Source: Amaranthus tricolor (taxonomy: Eukaryota > Streptophyta > Magnoliopsida > Caryophyllales > Amaranthaceae). Taken from it: a stretch of 64,000 nucleotides of DNA. Below the pieces are notes generated by a model, which worked only from the letters and a program-made list of their open reading frames with translations, was not told the DNA's origin and ran no database searches. Location: NCBI RefSeq assembly GCF_026212465.1, contig NC_080048.1:34682422-34746421 (forward strand), given 5' to 3'. Position 1 is the stretch's first letter. Each line of letters starts with the position of its first letter. Below, piece after piece: positions 23,281 through 34,568 of this stretch. A program made the translations under genes and the position numbers.

Positions 23281-24110
23281 AATCTGGTGTAACTAATACC
23301 CTTACTCAATTTATGACCAACATGAAAATTTCTAAGTACAAGTTCTTTTACAACATCAAATGCTATAATGTACCTAATCTTTGTTGTAGTATATGCAACT
23401 ATGATGAGTTTGAACTTTTCAAATTAAAACCTTCATTAACACATATTGACCTCAAATTGAGATAGAAATTCATCTTTGTCATGGTAGAAAATAACATCCA
23501 TGTAATAAATAACAACTAACTCATTTATCTGCATAAATAAAGTAATCATGGAATACATGATAGAAAGATCGAATTGGGAATACATCTGAAATTAAACGAA
23601 TATGTTTAGCCACATTAGTGCTTGAAAGGCATCGAGTCTTGCTAAGAGATATGCCTTGCTAAATGAGAATAAACCTCGATTCGTGTTATGCATGTTGAAC
23701 TTTCTAAGACCATTATCCAAATTATTGATCTCTTAGAGTCAGTCCAATCATCCTTTTGAATATATTGCTAAAACTTTTTACTTCCAATATGTACTCTATA
23801 TCTCTATATCTTTCACAGAAAATAATCTCAAAAGTTTTGTTTGACTAACTCAAACATTTACGTATCATTTATACAAATCGTATGTCATCTACGTATAAAA
23901 CAAAGACGATTAATATGTAATCTACTCTATTTTTTTGCACACATAAGATTATCCTACACCATGAGACTAAACTATCGTTTACTTTTAGGTTTTTACTTGT
24001 AATTTTATGTACCAAAAAGGGCAATCTATACACTTTTATATTCTTGCTTTTATTACTTTTTATTATAGTAAGTGTTTGGTGGTAGGATCCATCATCCACA
24101 CATAAGCTAA
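23281..24110 (-). pseudogene. Copia reverse transcriptase / RNase H relic
   Basis: The minus strand gives, in broken frames, ILIVFVLYVDDI (the YVDD catalytic motif of Copia RT, near 23880-23930), then FNMHN...RGLFSF, QGISLSKTRCL, and further on TTTKIRYIIAFDVVKELV, which matches the RNase H block STTEAEYIAASEAAKEAVW. The order RT then RNase H is that of Ty1-copia. Many stops and frameshifts are present; LTRs were not found. Confidence 0.65.
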
Positions 24111-25380
24111 GATAAGAAACACATTTATCTATTCATTTCATTTGAATTATTGAACCTTGAACAATACACAAATGCAAGTAGGAGTAAAATTAATTGTATT
24201 ATTGTCCAAAGTTGTAATTGTAATAGTAAATTTCTAATCCTATTTGGTACAACTTGAATCATGATTGATAATTATATACTTTCATGGGGTTGCCTTGTCA
24301 CCAACTACCCATAAAGTAATGAACTTTCCACATGGATTGGTCCGTTTGTCACAAATGGATCTCTAATCTCCCCCTTCCTTTCACCATCTTATCCACCAAC
24401 CATGTCATTAGCTTGCTAGCTTGCAATTGCTACATAATTAATTTCATATTCCTATAATTAATCTCCATTTCACTTTTATTATGCTGTGTTTGAAATCATT
24501 TTATTTAAAAATTTAAAATTGACTTGATTATAATGTTTGCCTTAAATCAATGACATTAAATTTTGATTTGAATCAATTTTATAATTGTTTAAAGTAAGTA
24601 AAGTTGAAATTTATAATTTAAAATGAATTACTTATTTCTAAACACAACTTAATGTTATTCAAATTTATATTAAAAACAAGTTTTAAATAAGACATATAGT
24701 GGGTTTTGAATAAAAATGTTCTTCTAATTTGGACAAGAAATGATTTTTTCAATGCTCAAAGTTTTAAATTGGGTACTAGAAACTGATTTGATATAAGTTT
24801 TGATTTAATATAAATTTAAACAAACCCATTTTTCAAGAGAACAAAGATCGTTAAAAGCTTTTTTTCCATTTTTGCATAAGAGTTCAATTCACTCCGCCTA
24901 TAACAAATATTATCTAAGATCTAGTAAAAAACTAAAATGCGTGCTTATCTAATTGCTGAATTAAGTGCACATGCATCTTTGGTACAAATAATGAGCCAAC
25001 AATCAACATCATTATTTCAATTATCTATATTCAACTTATAGTAATTATGATTATAGACTAAAAAATATTAACCTATCTCGTATAAGACTATTTCACGATG
25101 AAGCGACCTAAAAATAAAAAACTTAATAAGCTAAAATTTTCTATTATTGAGCTATTTAATCCAAATATGAGACAAGGTGAGACTATTTCATACAAAAATT
25201 TGTGAAAAAATATTAAACATAACCAACAACAATAATTGATTCAATAGACCAACAAAACCTTGATCAACAAACAAGCTAAAGTTTTATTAATTCCTAAAAC
25301 AAGAACATAAATAAAATTGTTGAACAAAAAAGTAAAATGAAAATCTCTTCAAGTAGTATAATTTATATACAAAATTAAAC
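24111..25380. other. Gene-free stretch downstream of the small-protein candidate
   Basis: AT-rich with no coding signal. A GAGACGGTCTC-family MITE relic is visible around 25075-25200 (TATAAGACTATTTCACGATG and its inverse). The segment adjoining 25456 would be the 3' UTR of the candidate gene at 25457-25648. Confidence 0.35.
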
Positions 25381-25456
25381 CGTGAAGGATTAATTTCCTT
25401 TCTCCTAGCTTGTAGCTCGTGAGGATTCCGATCTCTAATTTACCCCGAATAAAAAA

Positions 25457-25648
25457 TTAAATAAGACCAGGAGTAGGAAAAGGAACTTGATAATTATAAT
25501 TAAGTTGATTACGATCTCGAGAATTATCAACATCCAAACTACGATGCATAACCGTTTTAACGGCTTGTGCAAACACAACTACAAACTCAAACCCTAATCT
25601 AACTAACCCAATACACATCTCCAATTCTTTCACTACCATTCCTCCCAT
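25457..25648 (-). CDS. Candidate small-protein gene, 63 aa, function unknown
   Basis: I do not recognise this protein. It starts MGGMVVKELEMCIGLVRLGF, has one hydrophobic stretch (about residues 12-30, CIGLVRLGFEFVVVFAQAV), and then a hydrophilic tail with SLDVDNSRDRNQLNYNYQ and a final PFPTPGLI. It has a promoter-like context: a CTATATAAACCC box at 25834-25823 (-), about 185 bp upstream of the ATG, and an A-rich leader that includes a pure A tract just before the ATG. The frame overlaps no repeat I can identify. It could be a membrane-associated microprotein or a chance frame. There are no introns in the model. The TATA spacing and the balanced amino-acid composition are the main support. 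Confidence 0.45.
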   Translation of the reverse strand: MGGMVVKELEMCIGLVRLGFEFVVVFAQAVKTVMHRSLDVDNSRDRNQLNYNYQVPFPTPGLI

Positions 25649-25819
25649 TTTCTTTTTTTTTTTTTTTTTTTTCTTTTTGAACTTTTTGTTCTTGGATGTT
25701 GAACAAATTCAACCCGCCGCGTAAGTTGTTGTGATGTTGGATTATCACTTTTTTGTGGTATAAGAATGGAGTGTTGTTTTTAGGTTTTGCCAAATGTTTC
25801 ATATTTGGGTAGGGAGAAA

Positions 25820-25834
25820 GGGTTTATATAGTGG
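25820..25834 (-). promoter_or_regulatory. TATA box upstream of the small-protein candidate
   Basis: The minus strand reads CCACTATATAAACCC, a strong plant TATA context. It would place transcription start near 25795 and a leader of about 145 bp before the ATG at 25648. Confidence 0.5.
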
Positions 25835-27130
25835 ATTTTTGGGTAACCTTTCTTATGTGGCTAAGGTTGAACTTTTCATAAATTGCCTCTTCTTGTTTCC
25901 CAAAGGTTGGTTTTTTGCTTCCTTTCACATTTTGTTCTTTCTCTCTTGCATGATTAGTAGTTCTATTACACTTGGACCAATCCCATTCATTACAAGTTAC
26001 AACTATCTAGTGGTTCAAACTTTAAAAGAAAATCTTATATGAATTTGATCTATATTATTTTAGAACAGACTAACTTTTAAAGATGTAAAAATTGTAAATA
26101 TTTATTTTGACAAGTACAATCAAATATAATTATTGGAAAATTTTTATTACTTTTAGGTTGGTGCTCAATAAAATAATATAGACTAACACAGTAATACTAT
26201 ATACGACTTTTATAAATTTTAACCACTTGCTCCTATGTCTCTTTGAGTTTGCTATTGAAAGTAAAATATTGTGAGGAGAAATATTACTTTTAGGTGCAAA
26301 CTCTAAGAGATAGAGAGAATATTATAGTACTAAAAATGGCATTCCTTCTGTTTATAAAGATTTTGCTACATTTACTTTTTGAAAATATCCAATACACGGA
26401 TAAACGTTAATATTTTTAATTATACTAACAAAAACTGTAAAAAATTAATATTAATAATTTTTACATTAAGACAGATCAAATAAGATCTCACTTAATTATG
26501 TTTTAAGTAAGAATAAATTACAAATTAAGACTAATGGCAAAAAAAACTCTTGCAAAGTATTGAGGGAGTACAAAAAAAATATGGTTTTTCAATGTTGTTT
26601 TAAGACCTTGTTCATGTATCATTCCTTGTAGTCGGTTTGTCTCACTACTTTCGCCTCAAGGCAGTAATTGATAGGGAAATTAAAAAAGTGAGTTTAGTGT
26701 TATTTTATTGAAAATTGAAAAAAAATGTATGGATGAAATGAAAAAGTTAAATATGAGGGTATAAATTAAAAAAAGTATAAGTTATGATCAAAAATAGAAT
26801 TTATACAAATTTAATAGGATGTATTAAAAAGACTATGAGTAAATTTAATGTTACGGAGTAAGTTTAGGACTATAGTGGTGATTAACAATTTAGTAAATTG
26901 AATATTGAGGGAGGTTGATTTTAATGATCCAAGTGTACCACATGTGGTATTCGATGCCGTATGTGAGCAACACATGGAATGCTATAACTGCCTTCGTTTA
27001 AAAGTTGAAAATTCAGAGGTGTTACATATTTATTATACTTTTTTTTACTGCCAAAATATATTTTCAGCCCATTCTTTATCTTATTTCGGATTGATCTGTT
27101 TGGACCTAGTTTTGTATCCATGTTGCTGAC
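25835..27130. other. Gene-free stretch
   Basis: No confident coding sequence. A probable Stowaway-type MITE lies near 26340-26572 (left CATTCCTTCTGTTTATAAAG, right ATTGAGGGAGTA). The open frames at 26905-27129 (+) and 26921-27121 (-) are antisense to each other and resemble no family I know, although the plus one lies just upstream of the RRM fragment. Confidence 0.3.
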
Positions 27131-27149
27131 ACTTTTTCTAACTGAAAAT

Positions 27150-27330
27150 CAAGGTAATCTAATCATTTTTAATTTGAATCCCTCGGTTTCTCCTCTTGCT
27201 CTCAAAGAAATCTTCCAAGTTTTTGGTGTAGTTAAGGAATCAAGAGATGCGCCAATGAAGAAGAATCAATCAAATATTTGTGGAGTTATATGATGTTTGA
27301 GATGCTATAAAGCATCTTGACTTTCACCTT
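27150..27330 (+). pseudogene. Mei2-like RRM fragment
   Basis: One frame reads NQGNLIIFNLNPSVSPLALK, then EIFQVFGVVKESRDAPMKKN, resembling the second RRM of plant Mei2-like/TERMINAL EAR1-like RNA-binding proteins (NQGTLVVFNL...S...L..IFG.YGE.KEIRETP.K). After KKNQ the match continues only with frame changes (FVE.YDVRDA region recoverable as VI.CLRCYKAS / YMMFEML). No other exon of such a gene was found nearby, so it looks like an isolated relic. It may have been carried by a transposon. Confidence 0.5.
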
Positions 27331-28837
27331 TAGGTATGGGATAAATTCAAATAGGCTAAAAAGTGAGGCCTTGAAATTCAACAATCGGTGGTCCTATCTG
27401 AAGACCATAAAGAAGGTTAAGGAGTACGCTTAGTCTCATATGGACGTTAAAGATTTTAAGAGCATTGTTGTAATCCTCTAGAAGGGTCAGGGGAGCAAGA
27501 CCCTTGACAAAGTAAAGGCTAGAAACAACAACAATAATCAAGGAGACATGGTACGGCTGCACACGGTCCGATCTGGTCTGGTTTGACAGAAAAATCAAGT
27601 CAAACCAGTCAAAACACCAGTTAAAACGGTTTGCTATAGTCTGTCCTAATCTACGATTTTTTCTTTTTAATGCATTTTTCGGTCTAATTTTGATTTTTTG
27701 GCGAGTCCGGCTGTGACTCACCATCAGGTTTTATGACCATTCCTTTAGGTTTGGTCTTGGTCTGCTAAGTCGCTTGCCCACTTTCTTTTAAAGGGCGTCC
27801 AACATTTTATATTTTCTCAATGACTTTTGTCCTACGGAATTTTTAGAGACTTATTTTATTAATAAAATTTTCAAAAGAAAAAGTCTTTATTAAAATTACA
27901 TATGGGACACATTTATTTTTGTGTTATATTTTTTGCAATTATAAAAAAACTCACTAAAAATATATACCTCTAGAAAGTGAATACATACCCTATAAATTTA
28001 TATCTCTAAAGGTTAAATACGTACCAATAGTTTTAATTTGTACCACTTCAAATGAATTTTACCTACATTTCATAATTCAATTAAAACTTTAGAAAATATG
28101 CGATTTGAATTTTTTTTCGATTTTCTTTAATAATATAAATTCATCGTCACCAAATTAATTGTAAATTTTACCACACAAAAAATATCCCCCCACTAACTCT
28201 TAAAACACCCTTGTATTTACACGTATCACAAAAACAATTGGCCATAAACATTCATGTACTGCATATATTCCTTTGTATCTTTAGTTTTGCGGCATTTCGG
28301 AAGTTAAAGGTCGGAGCTTATTTTTTTTGGAATATATTGTAGGTAAAACACTCTTTTCATTTATTTTTTTTTTCATTCTAATTTTTTTAAGAGAAATTTG
28401 AATTAGATTTTTGAAGTATATATAAAAGATAAAATATATTTAAGTAAGATATTGTTAGATTTGTCTTAATATAAAGTTTTTTAATATATGATTTTTACAA
28501 TTCTTATGGTGCGTACTTAGAGATATTGACACTCAAAATTTACTTTGAAATACATGCAAAAAGTAAAGTAGACAAACAAAAAAATAAAGAGAGTATATTA
28601 ATATGAGATCTTGTTGTACGTCTTAATGCATAGTTTTTTATAGAGAAAATTATAATAAACTACCTATTCTATACCTCTCTTTGCAAAAAACTACCTTATC
28701 TAAAATTTTTTGCAAAAAACTACCTTATATAATACATTTCTTTGTAAAAGACTACCTTATAACGGTTTTTAGCATTTGACCGTTAAAAGTCAGACGTTGC
28801 CCCATTATCTGCTAAAATGCGTGAAAATATATAAAAA
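27331..28837. other. Gene-free stretch
   Basis: Nothing coding was recognised. The segment near 27540-27730 has GGTCCGATCTGGTCTGGTTTG and its rough inverse CCAGTCAAAACACC, like the arms of a hAT-type MITE. The minus-strand open frame 27356-27724 runs through it and is not called. Confidence 0.3.
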
Positions 28838-29290
28838 TGGTTTGGACATGTGCAAAGAAAGACTGTAGGGTGGCCCGTTAGAAGGATAGAAAGCATCATA
28901 ACGGCGGGTAAGAGAAGTCGAGGAAGACCTAAGAAAATGGAGATTGAGCAAATAAAAAGCGACCTAAGTGAGCTGCGCCTCTCCTTGGACCTGACTAGGG
29001 AAAGAAATAGTTGGAGACGTCAGATCCATATTTTAGATTACTGATAGTTTCTTTAGTTGTCTTCTTGTTGCTTCTTACCCTTTTTTTCTCAAGTAGTTGT
29101 TCTTCTGTGAAAATGTCGTCACTAATATCCTTTTTATACAGGGCTCCTACATGTTTGAGGGGTAAACTTGACCACTTTTCTCTAGTTCTTCATATGAAGG
29201 GATTACGGGTATGGATTATCCGTCACCTCTCCTCACCCAGACCCTGCTTCTAAGTGGAACATTGGATGTGATAATGATGATGTACATTCA
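28838..29290 (+). mobile_element. RTE-type LINE, 3'-terminal fragment
   Basis: An uninterrupted frame from 28838 to 29044 gives WFGHVQRK, then RSRGRPKKMEIEQIKSDL, and NSWRRQIHI. This is the C-terminal end of plant RTE-clade LINE reverse transcriptases (WFGHVQRR...GRGRPKKTW.E.I..DL...W...I). The 3' tail contains the phrase CACCCAGACCCTGCTTCTAAG and ends in TGATAATGATGATG, the short-repeat tail usual for these elements. It is 5'-truncated, as is typical of LINE insertions. Confidence 0.8.
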
Positions 29291-29422
29291 TATCTTAATG
29301 GATCATGTTAGCTTTTGCACAGTGCCATTAAAATTTCGAGACAATTTTAATCGTGAGACTAACTGTTAATTGTACAAGACATTATTCGTTATGTCAAATT
29401 ATATTGTGTTCAACGATCAAAA

Positions 29423-29544
<122 letters not shown>

Positions 29545-29970
29545 GTTTTGAGAATCGAATCTTGTCGTAATTAAAGTAACTACCACTTTTCCTATACAAA
29601 ATCTTGATTTTAATTCTTACATATTCTTTTCAATTCCTTAGCCTATCCTATAATTTTAAAAAATTATTAGATTAGGGCTCGAAAAACACTAATTGTGGCA
29701 ACATTAAAATGTGTTTTTTATACTACTTCTATTACAATATAATAATACCCAAAACTAATTATATTAGCTTCTATAATAAACACAACATGGAACGCGGCAA
29801 CACGCCACACATATCGGTAAATGATACACATGAAACATTTTTCAATATAAAAAAAAAATTGCTCCTATTTGACTATTTCTATTTGATTTACTTGCAATAT
29901 TCAAGAATTAAAAATAAAAGAAATCTTTTAGATAATGTTAATGAAAAAAAAGTATGGATCATAAGTATTA

Positions 29971-30232
29971 TTTCCTCTTATTCACCCAATGTGTTTTATT
30001 TGACTTTTTACTATTTTTTGATTGGTCAAATGGGACCACATGTAAAGGAAAAAAAGTACAGTGTTTTAAAATTTTTATAGGGGTAAAGTAAGGTTAGTAG
30101 GCGTAAAGATGTGAAAAAACTAAGTTTAGTAGGGGTGAATTAGTAAAAGTAACATACCCAAAATAGAAATGAGACATTTAGGGTGACTTGACCAAATAAG
30201 GAAATGAGACACTTATGATGAATAGGAGGGAG
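29971..30232. mobile_element. Stowaway-like MITE
   Basis: The left end TTTCCTCTTATTCACCCAAT pairs with the right end ATGATGAATAGGAGGGAG. TA lies at both edges. It is 262 bp and non-coding. The interior repeats the theme AAAGTTAGT...AAAAA several times further right, outside the element. Confidence 0.55.
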
Positions 30233-33200
30233 TATAAAATATTTAAAATAAAGTTAGTTGAAAAAATATGGGACCACAAACATTGAAAAAATGTAAAAAA
30301 TAAAGTTAGTAGAAAATATGTGAAAACCATACACATTATAAAAATGTTAGATTAAAGTTAGCGAAAAACATGTTGGGACTATAAGTGTGAAAAAAAAAAA
30401 TCAAATTTAAGGTGAATTAGGCTAATTATGTCTAAAAATATAATATAAATAAAAAAATTCTTTAAGAAAATAACAAACAAAACTGTGTAAAATGAAAAAC
30501 GAAAATACCGAATAAGAGCTAAGATAGTAATAAACATTAAACAAGATTGTTTCAGATTTAAAATAACTACTATATTTTTTTAATTATAAAGTAGAATGAT
30601 ATAAAAAAAGAGAAAAATAAATACAAATCAAATCCAAATCAATTTAAAAAATAAATACATATTTTATAATTAAAATAAAATCTAATTCTCTATTATTCGT
30701 TTTTTAATATTCAATGAATGAAGAATTTGGTCATCTTGTCTCCACCGCTTTCTGAAAAAATTGGATACTTTTTCGCTAGACTTTGAATGAAAGAGTTTAA
30801 TAAAAAAAATATTTCTAATTGGTGATACTTTGATAGTGATAGACTGATAGTCATTGTTTAAGATAAGTGCATGATCCATGCATAAAAAATAAACCCAACT
30901 CGGCAGTTTATGCCAATAAGCAATCGCCACTTGTTATGTACACTGCGCAATTTGTTAGATTTTATAAGACTAATCAACATGATTTGGTGGGTTCAAGATC
31001 ACCAAATCCTTCTCAAGATTTTGCTCTTATCTTTTGCGTTGATTGGTGGGATTAGAGCCGGCTCAACCGGATCATCGTATTAATTTCGAGTTAGGTATCT
31101 CAGATCAGCATGAAATCACGTCTTTCGTTCATGTTGGTTTTTACATAATTTTAAATACTTTTTTGACGCCGAGTTAAATCAGATTTAATCATAAAATCGT
31201 ATAAATATTGAATCATCAGATCTATTTTAAACACCTTTGATGGGGTGGTTTCACAAAATATCACATTGCATATGGCTTTGATATTAAAATTTTGTGTATT
31301 TTTAAACTTCATTCTTACACTCATTAGCCAAAAAAAAAAAAAAACAAAATTCAATTGCATAGTTATAGTAGATAGTCGATAGTAGATAGTATTTATAGTA
31401 GCTATAAGAATATGGATAATTAGATATTGGGGTGCAAATACGGTTGTCATAACTCATATATATGGCACTGTTTATAACTCATTGCAAAAAAGTACTAAAA
31501 TTTAATGTATTTGGTCCATTTAGTGGTTGCTGTTAAGGATTGCTAGATAGTCTTGTATTTAAGTCAGCTCTATTTGATTATTATTGGGTTCATTATTTGT
31601 TATTAATATTTTCCTTTCTGTTTTAAGTGGGTCAATGTCTATGCTTTGCCGGCACTTCTTTATCACTTTTATATATATATATATGGTCGCGTTCAGGTGC
31701 AAACCATGATTCTATGCGAACCGTGAGAACCAAAAAATGTGTTACTTTTTTACAGAAAACGTGCTACTTTTGCATAAAAACTGTTACTTTTGTTTTTAAA
31801 AAAATCTGGTACTTTTTACTAAAAACAGAAACTGTCAGAAAAAAAGGTATTAAAATTTAGTGGTTGCTATTATATAGCAAAAAAAGGTATTAAAATTTAA
31901 TGTGATTGAAAAGAACTAATACTTAAGAATGCATAGAATCATACTGTGCTAGTCTAAACACCTTTTCCTTAAACATTTGGAAAGAAAGGATTAAAGGAAT
32001 ATCATCATATCTAGTAAATCCCGTTCATAAGAAAATTATAATCAGGGTCTGGGGAGGAAAGAGAGACGACAATTCATACCCATAAAAGAGAATGCGATCA
32101 AAGAGTCCCATCGGCTCAAGAAAAATCCTCTAAAAGTGTGAATCTACTAAAAAGCCTGCAACTTACAACACTCCGTAACCATTAACAATAATTAAAAAAA
32201 ATAAATAAAAATAAATAAAGTATATTTGAGGTTGAAACTCCACCATTATAATTATAACAGAACACGTTTTTTAAAAATTAAAATTGAAACTCATTAAATT
32301 ACCACCGTTAATATCAATATCAGAGCACCCTGTTAAAGTAATATGAGTATATATAAATCAAATAAAAACATATTTTTAGAAAGCATAAAAAATGTATATT
32401 CCATAAGATAAGTCCTGGATCCTTCACAAGCAAATGCCATCTATATGACCTATATATTTAAGAGCGGATAGAAGGCCCTCCAATGCTGTTAACTAACAAT
32501 GGTTTTATATTAAATATTTATATACGTGTTGGTTAAGTTTATAGGAGTTTTTCTTTATGACAGGCTGACAGCATTATTTATACGAGTTTGAAACTTAGTA
32601 TGCACATTTTTTTTTCTTTTTCAATTCGATTAATAAAAATTAACTTTTATTTGAATAATTTAATTCAACCTCATTTAATTTTGTTCAGATGCAATCCCAT
32701 TAAATATGTAATCATACTTCCTTAAATTAAAAACAAACTAGTAATAACCTAATTCAAACCCAATTATTGATGATATAGTTTAATCCTCTAGATTATAAAT
32801 ATCAAACTTTTGAAATTTATATCTAAGTAAATTTAAAATAAATATATATACATTTGCATATTATCATTATTAAATGAAAATATAATAATTGGTCAAGGGA
32901 TTAAAAGACAAGTGAGTGTGATGTTTAATGAGAAATTAAGCTTTATTGTATAGTTAAAATAAGGTTATCTAGCGCTCAATTAGGCTAGAAAACATAAATT
33001 TCAAATTAAGCCTTATGTAACCCTATTATTTACGACAATTAACACAATTTGTAAAATACTTTGTCAATTATTACGATAAATTATGTTTTGGTATTTTGAG
33101 ATTTAACCATCGTTACTTTAAAGTATAACTAAATGTTATAAATATGTCAAAATTTCATTTCTTTTATTTTTGGATTATATTTCACAAAATGACATAAGAT

Positions 33201-34568
33201 TGTCATTTATTATTTAATAGAAAATTATTAGATTGTATGAATTCAAATAAATGTTAAGGGTCTATAGTTTGTCTTTTGGGCAAATTATAACGACAACAAC
33301 CAACATTTAATAGGGGTAGAAATGTCAAAATGGTGAATTAAACGGAAATTAACAAGATTTTAACGAAAAATGCTACGGCAATTAGATAAGGCATAAACTG
33401 GCTAACATGTGGAAAAATTTATAAAGGTGCTACTACTGACGTTTCATAAAAGTTTGATGCTACTAAGTGTAATTTTCCTTTAGAAAAAGAAAGGAGCAGG
33501 AAATGGATATAGCTCATATCATTTCTTCTAAGCCCAATCCAAAATGAGTTGAAGGAACTGACACCTAGCCCAAATCCATCGCTTATAGTGAAAAAACTCA
33601 AATATCAGTCCCCCAAAACTAGGTTTGTCAAGTCTATTAGATGGAGCCAAATTTTTGTTCAGATTACACATAAATAGGTTAAAGATCTTTGATTCTGTAC
33701 TTAACATGTTGAGTTTAAAAAATTGAAAGTTTTAACCATAATTTGATTCGTAAAGGATTTAGGTTAACATAGGTTAATTTTTGAACAAGCTGTAAGTTAA
33801 ATGGAGGTTAGATGTTAAATGCCAGAATTAGAATCACAAATTATTGTATGAAATGATCTCACAGAGAGATATGCATTATGTATAGATTAAATAGCTTATC
33901 TTATAGATATATAAGAATATGAACTCATTATTTGAGATCTTCTCACCGAGAGATAGTCTCTCACAAAAATAGCTCAATTAGAATTGCGTAAAATGATTTA
34001 AAGATAACTTATTAAAAAAATCTTTTTCATTAGAATGTAAAAATATTTATAATAGGTGACGTTATACAGATATTAAAACAAACAAAATTTATTTTACAAG
34101 CTGACAAAATTATAAAATAAACAAATATTTAGCCAAAATTAGAGCCGATTACTTCATCAACTATATTTCACTTGTGTTTTCTTAAATCAAAACTTATCTT
34201 TGACTATATTACGAGATCAATTACTATTGAAAAAATATACAAAGTATCATTTTTTCATCTTAAAACTAGTACAATCCTTGCTATATACAAACCTTATAAG
34301 ATATTATAATATTAAGTATTTTTATCTAACAAGTACAGTACAATACTTGTTAAAATAACATGATAAATTAAAAAACTAAATGTGAAACCGTCAACCATGT
34401 AATCAATCTATAACACATTACAAATAGTTGTATGAGCTAGACGGTATCATCAAAAGACGCATTTTATACATAACTTATTCAGGGACATCTCTTACAAGTT
34501 ACAACTATAGCTCATACAGTCATGCGTCATACATAACACATTAGTCCTTACTACCTTGCTACAAAACC
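30233..34568. other. Long gene-free AT-rich stretch
   Basis: No gene is seen. A partial copy of the GTGCGAAC-type MITE begins near 31684, with GTTACTTTT repeats to about 31830. A GAGACGGTCTC-family relic is at about 33845-33965 (TGATCTCACAGAGAGAT and its inverse). The last few hundred bases before 34568 would hold the 3' UTR of the BAHD gene. Confidence 0.35.

Noticed and set aside
27356..27724. 122-codon minus-strand open frame
   Set aside because: It spans MITE-like GGTCTGGTTTG inverted arms and mixes low-complexity and basic residues. No recognisable domain, TATA box or splice context.
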